NCBI GenBank assembly: GCA_958510875.1
Contig: OY294070.1
Location: 114,866,703 to 114,930,702 of the forward strand
Source: Endomychus coccineus
Lineage: Eukaryota > Arthropoda > Insecta > Coleoptera > Endomychidae
Length of the DNA: 64,000 nt
Reading direction: 5' to 3'
The position numbers and the translations under genes are program-made. This document shows, piece by piece, positions 32,701-45,038 of this stretch (position 1 is the stretch's first letter; each line of letters starts with the position of its first letter). Below the pieces are notes generated by a model that saw only the letters and a list, made by a program, of their open reading frames with translations, did no database searches and was not told the origin of the DNA.

Positions 32701-33415
32701 TTGTAAGCTTGTTTAATGTATTCGTAATATACTCTCCTTTATTCACATCTGATCGTTCAATTTTAATGATTTTACATGAAGTTAATACCGGAATTCAATT
32801 CCGGATGATGGACGATGAAATACGTACTGAAAATTTTATGTTCTCTCAACGATTTCTTCAATCCCTAAGACATTTGATAATCACCGTTCATATTGTAACG
32901 AAACTACTGCGTCTTATTAGAGTCTAATCCAATATTATATAAGATAATTAAGGTTGAAAAGCGTGTTGCGTAACTAATGTTAGATTTAGTGGTTTTTTGG
33001 TAAAAATCGTACAAACAGGTGTGCATATTTTAAATTTGATGTAATTACACGAGATTGATCGGCGTTAAAAATGAGAACTAGACGTAGATGGAGGCGTTGA
33101 CCGAGCCAGATATAGAATAACTTTACATAAATTTGAATATTAATGCAGCTTTAACTGTAGCAGGCGAAGTATTAGTGAAGCTTCTGTACTCTTTTTAATA
33201 AATATGTCGATAACATATGTTATATGTGTACTAGATTTATATATATTTGCATTACAAATCCTTAGAAGTATAGAATTCATTACAGGATTTAGATAAATTA
33301 ACGTAAGGAATGTTCTGTCTTAGATTACTCGTTTCGAGGCATCTCAAGAAATGAATAATGCAGACGTAACTAACTTGTAATTCTCACCCAGTTGCTATGT
33401 TTCCACGATCTGGGA
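32701..33415. other. No recognised gene
   Basis: AT-rich DNA; a 72-codon frame at 32709-32927 (+) has no recognisable motif. Confidence 0.5.
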
Positions 33416-34390
33416 TGTTAAAACATAGCCTACTAGAATGGGAGGCCAGCAAGTTGTCTTTGTCACGCCCATAACATATGCTCAACTCGGGCCTATCGAA
33501 CGGCATACGTTCGACATGTTTTAGTCAGTTCGAGTGCAGTGAAGAATTCGTTAGTCAGTCGGTGAATCTATTCGTATTTACTTTCAGAAAATACAGTAAC
33601 AGAATGAAACTTTATGATTTATTTGAGCTGAAAACATTCAACAAAAGTAAGATATTCAGTGAATTGATACTGTGATGATGGAATAGCGTGTTCGTTAGAC
33701 CGGTACATTATTTTGTAATATAAATAGCTTATTTTATAGATCGTTCGGATGGTGTTATCAGTTTTCTTGAAGATATTTTGATATTTGTGAGGAAATTTAT
33801 TATTTTATTTTATATCAACTTGTATTGAAATGACTGCTAAGAGTTGTGTACCGAACGGCAAACGCAAATATGCCAGTAATGCAGATATGACTTATTATTT
33901 CATGTTTGCTTTTCCACAGCCGAGAGTTGGAAGCAAAAATGAATTGGAGCAATTCACAGAATTCAGAGGATCTGTACATGTATGTCCTGGAAGGATTCCA
34001 AAACTCGTTCAAGATTGAGCACCTTCAATGTTCATGAATCAGTCTTTCCATTTGTCAAAGAAAGTTCGGATCAAACGTAAATATTCTGAAGAAACACGAT
34101 TAACTATAAAACTTCGTGGCGGGATTAATTCCCAAACCTGGCTCAAAGAAGGTGATATTTCAAATTATAATAACTCTATTTCAAAATTCAAGTGCAAAAA
34201 GTTGAGTGGATTTTGTATAAAATTGTTGAAAACGATAGTTGTTTTACTTTATTCTTTTTAATGAGAATATGATTGTTCCAGATATTGTTTCAGTTATTTA
34301 GCATCTACAGCAATTAGAAGATTTCATTTTTCGCAGAAAATCATCTAGATCTAGTTGATTGTATAATCAGTTAATGGAATTCATTCAACA
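33416..34390 (+). other. Transposon-like region with promoter and ORF, unclassified
   Basis: A GC-richer leader (33416-33600) contains an arthropod-type initiator (TTTTAGTCAGTTCGAGTG, near 33520) and begins TGTTAAAACATAG. A consensus donor (AAAAGTAAGAT) occurs at 33646. A 62-codon frame (33830-34018) starts MTAKSCVPNGKRKYA and reads NELEQFTEF before a stop, followed by a second frame (34028-34261). I recognise no family. Together with the coding repeat that follows it may be one decayed transposon with a spliced leader. Confidence 0.35.
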
Positions 34391-34690
34391 TAGTAAAGAA
34401 TATTTATAAGATAGAGTTAGGTGAATTAGCCAGTAAGAATTTAGGAGAATCTCTTGACAGCTTGACAGATGACGATAATACAGACTATACTTTAGAATCG
34501 GGCAATATTTCCAAAAACGGGCTAAAGTGTTTGAGAGCCCATCTCCATCTTGCGTTGTCCAAATAAGCAAGCGAATAAAGAGGAAGAAGGTCAAAACAAA
34601 AATTTTTGGAAGCAGATTAGCCGATTTTGACGTTTTTTTTAATCGATTCTAGAAGTCATTTATAAAAAACTTGTTTTTTGCTTACATGCA
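34391..34690 (+). repeat. Dispersed coding repeat, copy 1
   Basis: Aligns with 63349-63665 in the same orientation. Shared translation: KIE...LASKNLGESLDSL, then DNTDYTLESGNIS, then after one frameshift FESPSPSCVVQ. The 3' flank (TTGACGTTTTTTTTAATCGATT) is shared too. Differences concentrate outside these blocks, as in a decayed protein-coding sequence. Confidence 0.6.
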
Positions 34691-35106
34691 TTTTAGCATT
34701 TCTACAAGGGAGAATGTATCTTTCTGAATCACTCACAGGAGCCAAAATTCAATGTGAACTAGAGTGGCTAAATATAGCCGGAATATGCAAGAATTTCTTA
34801 CTCAGGATTTTTTGGGGTCGCTGATCACGATTCTGAAGTCGCATTGGAGCAATGACTCACATGAGAGTCAGGCCATTCTGGTACCCACGTCGTGAAAATA
34901 TCTTCTACAATGGAGAGAGACTCATTAGGGAGGTTCTCTTGAGGTTGCCGGTCATGACCATGAACCTAAATAGTCACCTGGTGGTCAGGATACCCTGACA
35001 ACCTCGGTCGTCTCCAGGGATTGTTTTTTAAAATGCTCTGAAATGCAACCTAATTCGTCTCCCGGGTGTTGTTTTGGGCCTTGATCAAGATTCAGGAGTC
35101 GAAATC
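34691..35106. repeat. Repeat-like, GC-richer block, unclassified
   Basis: Contains GGGGTCGCTGATCACGATTC; similar GATTCGTGATCAGC-type strings occur inverted near 32170 and 61375. The rest (34850-35100) is GC-richer than its surroundings, with no open frame of note. Confidence 0.35.
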
Positions 35107-35212
35107 AATAATAATAATAATGATAATTATAATAATAATAGTAATAATAATAATAATAATAATGATAATAATAATAATAATAATGATATTAATGATAATA
35201 ATAATAATTATA
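35107..35212 (+). repeat. (AAT)n microsatellite
   Basis: AATAAT repeats with occasional G or T interruptions over about 105 bp. Confidence 0.9.
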
Positions 35213-35384
35213 ATAAAAACTACTTGATTTTTACTTAAATGATACATATTTCTAATAGTTAATTCAAAAAACTGAAGTTCCTGTTTTACGATATGGTGGT
35301 TTTTGTTGTTCTTTCTTGTAGACTTATCTGTCGTAGATTTATTCTTGAAAAACCAAACTTAATTATTAAAATTTTCATCATTTC

Positions 35385-35654
35385 GTGGAGGCGACGTTAG
35401 TACCAAGATGCCCTGAGCCCCAGATGCATTGTAGTTTGAATCTGACACCGGAAATCGTGATCATCGACCCCAAAAATTGCCAAGAAACGATTTTGGTTGT
35501 GTCTCTGAATATATGGAAAAAATTCCCCGGAGATGATACAGGTAATCAGAGAAACCTGACCACCAGGTATGCCAATTGCCTGCAACTTAACAAGCCGGTT
35601 GGGCTCACCGGAAGTATTGAGATAATGATTTTGCCAATGGATTTATCAAAATAA
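35385..35654 (+). CDS. Unrecognised 89-codon ORF
   Basis: Open frame with PEPQMHCSLNLTPEIVIID, then NCQETILVVSLNIWKKFPGDD and NLTTRYANCLQLNKPVGL. It is more GC-rich and more protein-like in composition than neighbouring frames. No domain, promoter or splice context is recognised; the antisense frame 35397-35585 is a shadow. It could be a retrotransposon scrap. The ATG at the ORF start is not supported by anything else. Confidence 0.25.
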   Translation: MEATLVPRCPEPQMHCSLNLTPEIVIIDPKNCQETILVVSLNIWKKFPGDDTGNQRNLTTRYANCLQLNKPVGLTGSIEIMILPMDLSK

Positions 35655-35744
35655 GATAAGTTGAAATAAATGAAATTCTCTAGCAGTCAATCAGCGTCAA
35701 GGTGTCATTATGCTATTCATACATACAATTCAATGTAAATCCTG

Positions 35745-35860
35745 CGTGAGTCTTGGTGGTCGAGGGGTAAAGCGGTTTTCATATTTTCTTCTAATAATAG
35801 CGTAGGTTCAAAATTTCCAAGCGGCAAGGCCATCGCAGGTTAGTTTCTCAAGTTTTTTAA
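35745..35860 (+). repeat. tRNA-derived SINE head (candidate)
   Basis: TGGTCGAGGGG (35756-35766) is a perfect match to the RNA polymerase III A box (TRGYNNARNNG). GGTTCAAAAT (35806-35815) matches the B box except for its last base, with tRNA-like spacing of about 45 bp. The flanks do not fold into a full cloverleaf, so this is a tRNA-related SINE rather than a tRNA gene. Confidence 0.45.
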
Positions 35861-36299
35861 GGGTAAGTTTATTAAATTTCCAAATATTTGCTGCATTTTT
35901 TGGCTGAACAATAGGCGTCTATCCCTAGCGAAATGGGGAAGAGTTCCCTTGAAACTGAAATTTAGATTGTTCCGTATTTTTGGATTCGAAAAGTCAAAAA
36001 GACCCTGTTAGCCTATAGATGGTAGATTTAGGAGCATGTGTTTTCAAAAATCAGTTGAAAAAAGAATAATCGTAGTGTCTTCGTTTATTTTCATTTTGTA
36101 AATTGTCTAATTCATGAACGTTATCGCAGGTTAGTTAGTCTGTTATATCGTTTATTACTTAATTTCCGCCATTCCAAGTGGCAACGTGATCGCATACTTT
36201 GTTTAATGTGTGCAAAAATACTGATGCTAAATACCTTTTGGAATACCGTTTGTTACTTTATTTTCAAGCGACAACGTTAGTCTGTTAAATGTGTTTATA
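35861..36299 (+). repeat. Degenerate short repeats downstream of SINE head
   Basis: AAG(C/T)GGCAA(G/C)G followed by a CGCAGGTTAGT-type string recurs near 35820, 36175 and 36265 with decay. It leads into the well-formed tandem repeat and may be its degenerate edge. Confidence 0.4.
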
Positions 36300-36845
36300 C
36301 TGATGGAGGGGTGGTTTAAGAAAATCGGCACAATGGGCAATCGTTTGTTCAAAATTAGTCTAGCCAGTTTGATTGACATGTTTTCAGATTTGATAAACTA
36401 CCTATGAAGAGGTAGGGTTAATATTCTAGGGGTAGTCTTAGAAAATCGGCACTATTGGCTATCTGCAGTTTGAAATTAGTCTAAAATTATCTACCAGATT
36501 GCTTGTAATTTTATTCACATTCTATATACTCGGTATATCAAGGGATGAGGTTAAACCTCAAGGGATAGTTTTAGAATGTCGGCGCTATAGGCAATTGGTA
36601 GTCTATAACTATTCACCAGTTTGTATGTCATTTTGTAAAGATTTTATATAATCTATATATCAAGGGGTGGGGCTTTAGAAAATCGACACTACGTAGAATA
36701 GGTAGTCTGAGATTGTTAACTAATTTATTTATCATTTGTTGCAGATTGTATATACCCGGTATATCTAGGAGGTTGGGTTAACCCTCAAGGGGTAGTGTTA
36801 TAAAATCGGCACTGTGGGCAAATGGTAGTCTAAAATTAGTCTAAA
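36300..36845 (+). repeat. Five-unit tandem repeat, ~120-bp period
   Basis: The landmark AAAATCGGCAC(T/A) recurs at about 36321, 36440, 36570, 36677 and 36797, each followed by a GGGCAAT..GTAGTCT-like string and then ATATACTCGGTATATCAAGGG. Units differ by substitutions and small indels. Confidence 0.8.
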
Positions 36846-39719
36846 ATTAAAGGGGGGTATATATTCAAGTTGTCTAGATTTGAATTTTCCGAAATTATCG
36901 ACCTAAGACGGTAAATTTTGAACAAAGTGGAGGTGTCATTCGAACTTTGTTGATTTTAGACTCGTCTTATGACCGTTTTTGAATAAACCACACAGGTGGT
37001 CCGCTCCTTCGCAATATCTATACTAATAACAATATTTTTTTAATGAATGTTCTACATAATTCCTCTTGGATTAATTTGCATGGTACTCATCATTGACTAC
37101 ATTAATTCAGTTTCATTATTTATTCAAGAACAGCTTAACCAATTCGTGTTGTGAAGTTTATAAGTGAACTAATATTCATGTTCATTTTTTGGTAAGCTTT
37201 TTTTATTAGTCGACCGGCATGACTTATTAGGTATGCGAGAATTTCATAATCGCATTATGTATTCATCAAGTTTTCAATCAATTCTTATTTGAGAAAAGGA
37301 AGTAGGCGTCAAAAGTAATAAAAGATGTAAGCTCACATGATTAGGTTTCTTTAATGGATACTAACCCATCGATCGACAGCAATCAGAATGAAAATCTACG
37401 CCGGCCAATTAAATTAGATTCTGAGTAATAAAAAATACATTTATTTGATCTCTCTATTTCCATCTCACTGTCGGGGTCGTTACTATTCAAATAATTATAT
37501 ACTAATGAATACAAACAAGGAATGTTCATTTGTAAACTGTCCTTTCAACAATTTATTATGTGAAGAGTGATAGTTTAACTGTATTTTAAGATTGTTTGAG
37601 GTCAATCATCGATGCTCCACAAAAGATTGGGGGGAAGTGGACGTTGCGTAAATTAATAGATGTAAATAAAACTTCATGGTAAAACCAGTTTTTAGGAATG
37701 TACATGAGGATGAGGATGTATATTGGAGCAGGAAGCTAGAATAACAGATCACGAATATGTCATTATTATCTGTGACATCTATCATTGATAATTATTCAGT
37801 TTGGACATAAAACTTGGGACCCAAATAAACTTCGAATAGTATACCCTCATCTTAGGCGAATCGGGGTTTATTCACCTTGCCAAAACCGATCTATTTTTAA
37901 TTTTTTAATGGAATACTTATATCTATTCAAGATATAACCCCATTTACTATAGAATGAACTCAATTGTTTACATGCAACTGCGAGTCGTTAACTCCTTGTA
38001 TTCTAAGCGGAGAGTGTGAATGCACATGTGGTGGTTGAGGCAAACAGTGTCCTCACCTCATTCTTTCCTTGCTTGCATCATCATGTTGTTGGCCGCAAAC
38101 ACCGCTTGAGTAACGTATAGGCGATGATGTGCCTATTGATATTTATAGTCATTGAATGTATACTCGAAATATGGGCTAGATTTAAGGGGGGTTTTCACAC
38201 CCCTAACATTCCCATCCATTGGACATGACATTATTTCAAACCTGCCCTTTCCTTCCCTCCAACAGTTACGCTTCACTGACAGGTAGGGTCCTACGCTTTA
38301 TAAAATGTTGTACGTATGTTACTCTTACTTTGATTTATAACTTCCGTTTATCGTGTTTCAGCGTTTCAAGCCATCTTCAGACGATTTTCTAATACATCCA
38401 CATACTACTATATGATTATATAGTGGATTTTACAACAATCATGACATTAGCATTAACCAGGACAAAGAGTTCGTGGAGTAACTACATTAAATTCGAGCCT
38501 TTTTCAGCTGTATGTAAAAAATGTTAACTATGAAGAGTGGTTATTATAGAAGAAATTACCTGCAAATATGAAACCAGTTTCCGAAAGTCATTATCATATT
38601 TTATGTTGATTGAACCTAGTAGAAAAAAAGCGTCTTGTTTATTCTATATAAAAAAAATTGCATTATTGACAAGACAGCTTGTAAGCTCCAGATTTGTCGG
38701 TTGTCTCCATTTTGTCTTCAGTATTTTTTGCAAAATTTTTCAATTCGGAATTTGGTTTAAGTGCTTTTTTGAGTTATGAAGTTTCAGAAGCATTTCGATC
38801 TATTTCGTGATTTTTCCATAATAAGTTAGAATAATAGATCTCTCCTTTTCTTCAATATGATTTCTAATGTTGCAATTGTCTATGGTGAGAAATTATGTGA
38901 TATTGCCCCCTTTCGGTTACATTCTCTTCTACAAATTCATTCGTATTATTGAATTCAAGATGGTGAAGCAAGTTGCCCTTGGAAATTGATTGAAATAATA
39001 GGTGTTTACTCATTTGGATTGCATCATAAAACTTTTAATTAACTCCTTTTATTATTGGGAATGTGAAATAAAAGATTAACATTCAACAGTAGTTATTAAA
39101 TGTATCTACTATCATTGTCCAGTAATATCTAAGAAAACATTTCAGGTGAGTGCATTTCGGTTCTGTTTCGATAAGTACCTAATCGAATTCAATCCCTGCA
39201 TTAGATCGATTAATTCATTTTTTCAATACTTCAATGTAGTCTCATTTTCGTGTTACAATAATTTCTTGCGTCGCAACTTTCAAGAAGAAGACCATGAAAA
39301 ATGTTCTCCGTTGCCAGTTTGGAGCTGCAACTCAATATGTCAGAATATGTAAAGCGAGAATCAATTCAGCATGAAGAATTTAGTCACCTCGTCGTCCCGC
39401 AAATGTCTCAAACAAATCGCGAATGAATCCCAGTTAGCTGGGTGTGTAGATCAGGCACTTATTTCTGATCAAAAGAAGACTGGAATTGGTAGATATGCAG
39501 GCTGTTCCAGAATTAGAGAATGAAGTTGGGAATTTTGGAGTATATTTTAGGGGAGCCGGTGGTTACATGTGAAAATTTAGAGCTGTCAAGCACTTATTAA
39601 TTTTCTCAAAAGGTTAACAGGAACAGCTGTTTACACATTATTTTTGTCCTCAATTGACAACAAAACCAAACCTAAAAACAAAGCAAAGTTAATATCAAGA
39701 GAAAAAATTACAAAATTGT
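36846..39719. other. No recognised gene
   Basis: AT-rich DNA. CGTTTCAAGCCATCTTCAGAC (near 38378), a PLE-type CTGAAGATGGC motif on the minus strand, is the only familiar string. Open frames at 38537-38779 and 39146-39352 (+) are unremarkable. Confidence 0.5.
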
Positions 39720-40190
39720 TCAAAATGGTGTCCATCATATGTAATGCAGGCTTGAATCTGTCTTATTAAATTAATATTCACACCGTTGATTATTCATAGG
39801 GAAAGAAGTTGAAAATTCTTCTTTGTAAGCTCCTTATCGCTATTAATATTCGTACCATATATATACAATACTCTTGATATGTCTCCAAGAATAGAAGTCA
39901 ATAAGGTTCAGGTCAAGGGGTCTAAGATGCCATTGTCTGGGAGCATTTTCTCATCCACCTTTTCTATCGACCCGCACCAACATCACCATCAAAATTATGC
40001 ATGTCAATTTTGATCAGTCCACATGTGCATATTGTGGAAATTGAGAAAACCGCTTCTTGTGAATAAGGTTTACGAATGTATGCGCGTTCGGAATTTGCAG
40101 ATCACGGTATCTTTCAATATATTATTCGGGCACTAGCTGCCCTACATCTAGTTTTACGATGAATCAAATTTATTTGGGAATATTCTTGGA
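39720..40190 (-). pseudogene. DDE transposase relic (Tc1/mariner superfamily)
   Basis: On the minus strand: TRSGFLNFHNMHMW, then VGAGR and RWMRKC, then LDPLDLNLIDFYSWRHIKSIVY and finally QACITYDGHHFEQF. These correspond to F...GFFN..N.HVW, W.GRGG.., SPDLTPLDFFLWGHLKS.VY and the terminal GGHFEH block of a large insect group of IS630/Tc1/mariner-type transposases (LTPLDFFLWG is its hallmark). Several shifts make it dead. Confidence 0.65.
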
Positions 40191-41389
40191 AGGCTAACGA
40201 CAAATTTTTGTGAGGATAGTAACTTAAACTGGGCTATAAGTTCCCATTTATTTTCAACTAAAATATGATGAAGTACACCCAACAGTTTTTATAACTTTAA
40301 AAACATAACAGACTCACGTATGGGCTAGTTTGTTATATTTTCCCTTCGCCAGTACAAACTGTTATGCCTTGCAAAATATGTAGTTATGATATTTCATAGG
40401 CACATCAGTAAGCCTACGAATTCTGTTGTACAAAAATTGAGAATCATATTGTTCATATTAGGTTATAAGTCATTTTTTTCATGACTCTAAAGGGAATTAA
40501 TTAGTTCTTCGGATCACTAAACATCTATCAGATAAAAACAGATAAAATGAATAAGTGAAGTGATCACAGCAATATTATTAAATCAGCTGTACAATTGAAG
40601 CTGGACCGCCACCGCGCACATATGCCGCTCTCTTAATATAGAAATCTCAAACGAAAGCTTATCGCCATACAGTAAATTCTTCCGCGGGTATTTATTGAAA
40701 CCCATTTACATAGAACACACTTCTTCACTATAAGTGGTACTGATTTGTGTGAACCTCCTGCCCGTTTATATCAATTATGGTATAATGCATCATGTGCGCA
40801 CAGTCTATATATGGTAGGCAATCTATGGAGATATGGATATATTGGACAATATTGACTAATACACAACATACGTTTTATATCGATTGTGATTTTGTTTTTT
40901 GTAATCAGATACGTAAGGTATTGTGTTAAATTGTGAATGATATATGTGTCTCCAGAAATGGTACAATGCGGCAGCCGGGCAGCTGAGAGATATTTTATCG
41001 AACATTCCAATATTCATAGCAATATACAGAATTATCATATTCACATTGTGAATATGAGAGATAAGGACTGTGAATGTTTGCGTCAAGACAAACTACCTTA
41101 CATATCACATATAGAATTGGATTGTAAACAAATTCAATTATTGACTCCATTCCATACTAGATGATCAACGCCGGGTTAAGACAAACGGTGACCTGTGGCC
41201 AAAAAACGTAGGAGGCCCTAAAAAGTCTTCATGGAATGAAGGAAGTATTTTTTCGATTCTCACACTAACTCGCGCCTGGGCCTGCAGGCCCGTTAATCCA
41301 GGGTTGTGGATGATGACTGCTTATACCTATATCGACAGAATAATATAATAATATCTAGAATCAGAATAAATCATTGTATAGTTATGTTA
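40191..41389. other. No recognised gene
   Basis: Mostly AT-rich. 41165-41330 is GC-richer, with GGGCCTGCAGGCCCGTTAA and GGAGGCCCTAAAAAG; it looks like a retrotransposon 3' scrap but has no partner here. Confidence 0.45.
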
Positions 41390-42205
41390 GAGGATGGATC
41401 TGAGAAGAAAGACTTTGAGAACTGAGAGATGTTTTACCGTCTGAACATTCCGTATTGATATGATGATATCCACTTCAACCAAACATACACAGTAAATATG
41501 AGAGATACTCATTGTACATGTTAGTTCAGATGAATTCCTTCACAACTATATCCAAATGGCGCGCAAAGTGAACTCCTCATTCTATTCTATCTATAAAGAT
41601 AGACTTTTGGGGCAGGAGACATTTTACTAACTAAATATTCCATTAGTGAATCCAAACCCACAAAATAACCAAACCAATGTTAAAATTGAAATGAATAACA
41701 CTAAAAGCATATCTAGATTAGCCACAAAGTCGAGTTCTCATTCTATTCTATCTATGAAGACAGATTTTGACGGTAGAGAGATATTTCATCTTCTGAATAT
41801 TCCAAAATTCGTATCTACTATAACCGATAACTTGTAAATATGAGGTATACTCGTTGTATATGATACAGTTCAAATGAATTACATCACAACTATATCTTGA
41901 TGGACCGCAGTATCGCCTCCTCATTCTAATCTATTTGTGGAGAGAGACTTTGAGGTTTAAGAGATATTTTACCGTCTGCACATTGCAATATTAATATCCA
42001 CCACAACCCAAGACACATGGTGAATATGAGAGATACTCATTGTCATGTTAAAGTTCAGTTGAATCACTTCACAACCTAATGTTGATGGGCCACAGTGTCA
42101 ACTTCTCATCCAGAGACTTTGAGGGTTTAGGGACATTTTCCCGTCTGTTGCTCATTCCAATATTGATATCCACCATAATACAACACACACGATATATATG
42201 AAAGA
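41390..42205 (+). repeat. ~175-bp satellite array, left part
   Basis: Units contain TGAGAGATACTCATTGTA..TGTT, then TTCAGATGAATTACTTCACAACTATAT, then GAGACTTTGAGG and ATTCCAATATTGATATCCACC (given here as separate landmarks). About five decayed units. The array is interrupted at about 42206 by a transposon-derived stretch and resumes at about 43425. Confidence 0.8.
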
Positions 42206-43424
42206 CATATGTGGGCCCTTATGTACCTACCCTAGTAAATTTCTTGAAGCTGGATACCGAAACTTCCAATATGTGGGATGGAATACCTCGCAACATGCGA
42301 CGAGAAGTATGGTTTCACTCAATGGGTGTCCTGTGTCTTTTGGGATAAATATTAGTGGATGACTTAATACCAATTTTAAAAGAAAATGTATTAGTCGTGA
42401 CGGTCCAGTTGCATGACCTCCATGATCACCAGACATAACGTCTATGGACATTCATGTTTGGGGTCATCTCGAAGAAATCGTTTGCGCCACTCCAGTGCCT
42501 ACAAGGGACTAATTTCTGCTTACAATTCAGGACGAATGTGGAGGAATTGATCGTGATATTCTACTAAGCTTACACCATTCAATCATCAATCGCTGTCGAT
42601 TCAGAAGACCACCTTTGTTCGAATATTATTGATTATAGCCAATTATTTGAAATGATTCCTTACCTTCTAGTTAATTTATTCAAAACGCATTTTAACATAA
42701 AATTGCAAGAGACTAAAAAGTTTCTAAATTTAACTATAAATGCTTTGTACAGTGTGGGCAAATATTTGTATGAGGTTACTCAGTAACTTTGTGAGATACA
42801 AAAGAATGGAAGCCACATTCTAGTTTTTTGAAGAAAATTCACTGGCGGAAACAAAAATTTGCCATGTTCTTCTGTTTTCGAGTTATAATCTATCTTCCGA
42901 TCTTGAGAATGTAACGTCTATCCCCGTCCAAATGTTCAATTTTCTTGAGGAGAAGTTGCCAAGAAGTTGACTTGTCCGGGTTTCTTCCTTAGAATAAGGC
43001 CAAATTTCAGGTCTATTGATTTACTTATTTGAATGAAATTTTCTGATCGACGAATTTGTCTTTGCCAAATAAAAGATATTCAAACTTGTTGAATTGTTTA
43101 TTCAAAGATTCTAATATTCTTCACAACATTTACAACTTAACCACTAATAAGTGTATATGTGTAAATCAGCAGCGGGCGAATTAGGCACGCAACTTTGCAG
43201 GTAATTACAGTTGAATGCCATCCTTAGACCAATATTTGATAAACCTCGATCTTAGATTAATTGACTGTCAGTTGAGATTCAATCGTGTGAGACAGTGTAT
43301 CTCTCGCTCCTATATCTATAACGTAATCAGGTTTGACATTCCTTTCTGCTTAGAATTGGGGTATCATTCAGTTTACAATTTTTTGGTCTTGGATGCAACC
43401 AATACATAGGTCTAAATGTAGCAT
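42206..43424 (+). mobile_element. Transposon-derived insertion in satellite
   Basis: This 1.2-kb stretch splits the satellite array. Its left half contains a DDE transposase relic. 42746-42790 (GTACAGTGTGGGCAAATA) resembles a transposon end, and the right third (42800-43424) has no recognised content. Exact borders and target duplication were not resolved. Confidence 0.5.
42230..42620 (+). pseudogene. DDE transposase C-terminal relic (same group as 39720)
   Basis: Plus-strand pieces: WDGIPRNMRREVWFH (usually VWF.HDGAP.H), then GPVA, stop, PPxSPDITSMDIHVWGHLEEIV, matching SPDLTPLDFFLWGHLKE.V, then CGGIDRDILLSLHHSIINRC, matching the C-terminal helix and R..CI block. Frameshift near 42310 and stops; the catalytic residues are only partly visible. 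Confidence 0.6.
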
Positions 43425-44110
43425 TTGTTATTGATATTCACCACAACCCAACACAGACGGTGAATATGAGAGATACTCATTGTATATGTTAAAGTTCAGA
43501 TGAATTATTTTACAACTATATTTCGATGGTAGAGTCATTGTTTTCTATCTGAGGGGAAAGATTCTGAGGATGAAGAAATATTTCACCGTCTATACATTCC
43601 AATATGTATTACTTCACAACTATATTTTGATGGTTCACAAAGTTGACTCTTTATTAAATTATATCTATGAAGAGAGACTTTGATGGCGGATATTTACCTT
43701 ACCAGCTGTACATTCCAATATTGATATCCAAAATACAGAATAATCAAACCACATCGTAAATATGAGAGATACTCCTTATATATTCTACGTTACAAATCAG
43801 ATAATTCACTTCAAAAGAATATTTAAATGTGCCACAATGTCGAATCCTCATTGTATTCTATCCATGAAGAGATACTTTAAGGAACCTGCCCTCAAAGTAT
43901 AATATTTCAGCGACTGAACATTTCAATATTGATATCCAAAATAGAGAATAACACAACCCACATAGTAAATATTGGAGATACTTATTGTATATGTTGGAGG
44001 AGATGAATTACTTCAGAACCATATTCCTACAAACTCGGTTTCTCATTCCTTTATATTCTAGAATAGAGCCGATTGAGAATTTCTTCCACTATTGATATAC
44101 AAAATATAGA
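43425..44110 (+). repeat. ~175-bp satellite array, right part
   Basis: Continues the 41390-42205 array with about four more units (TATTGATATTCACCACAACC, GAATATGAGAGATACTC and the AGAGACTTTGATGG landmark). Confidence 0.8.
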
Positions 44111-45038
44111 ATAAACAAATCATACGAGTTTATCTCATTTCATTTATCCAGACTACCTCTCCTATTTCTCAATATTTCCGTTGATGATACAGAATTTCTA
44201 ATTTAGGAATCAACATTTCAGAAACATTGCTTTAGATATATGGATGTTGTCTAGGAAGTAGATGCTGATCCAATAAGAACTGACCTTTTAATCGATCAAC
44301 ATTTTGGAGAAAATCGACGTTGACATTTGTACACCTACTGTTGCATACCGGAAACTGGTCATGAAACTTTATACAGGTGGAACCTAATTATGAAAATTAT
44401 GGTTCGTATGCGATTATGCAGCGAGTAAAATTTCGACGTTATCGTGTGCCATCCAATCAATTCCTGTACGTTCGCGTATTGCTCACACTGTATTCAATTC
44501 TTGATAGCTCACAACATGTTCAAATTGTCCTCTTCTAGGCTCCTCATACCCATTTGGAGACCCTTTCGTGGGTATGTAAATGAGAAAAATGTTACTGGTA
44601 GTTAATGAATGAGAAAATAAATATTACCATGAATAGTTTGATAATGCAATCATCCACTTCGAAAAACTAACCTACTAGCCGGTGTTGGTACTCGATAATC
44701 ATTCACTGCAGAGTCACCGTATGTTAATCAATTGCTTATTTATTTGATAGTATTCCCGGCAAGTCGTAACTATGCTTCTGCGAATTGACATGAGAACCGT
44801 CAAGTCAACATCGTCGAGCTAGCCGAAGAATGAAACGTGAATCAAAATCGGCCAATTGTGTTTCGCCTACAACACAACTAACTACGCTTATACGCCGCGC
44901 AAAACGAGCCTAACAAGGCGCATAAACGAATAGCTAGGTAGACAGGACCGGCGTTAGATAATGTGGTACTTTGACAAAACCTCGCCAAGAATTTTTAGAA
45001 AGTATCTATTGTATGATTAGAGACTAGATTCTAACCTA
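44111..45038. other. No recognised gene
   Basis: No open frame or repeat of note. 44790-44960 is somewhat GC-richer. Confidence 0.5.

Noticed and set aside
35745..35830. tRNA gene
   Set aside because: A and B boxes are present, but acceptor and anticodon arms do not pair, so a SINE head is the better reading.
38370..38402. Sixth hammerhead-like motif (minus strand, CTGAAGATGGC...GAAAC)
   Set aside because: The core differs at CTGAAGA, stem II does not pair and no helix I is present. It is probably only a PLE terminal scrap.
41390..44110. CRISPR-like array
   Set aside because: Repeats are long (~175 bp), diverged and without unique spacers; this is satellite DNA.
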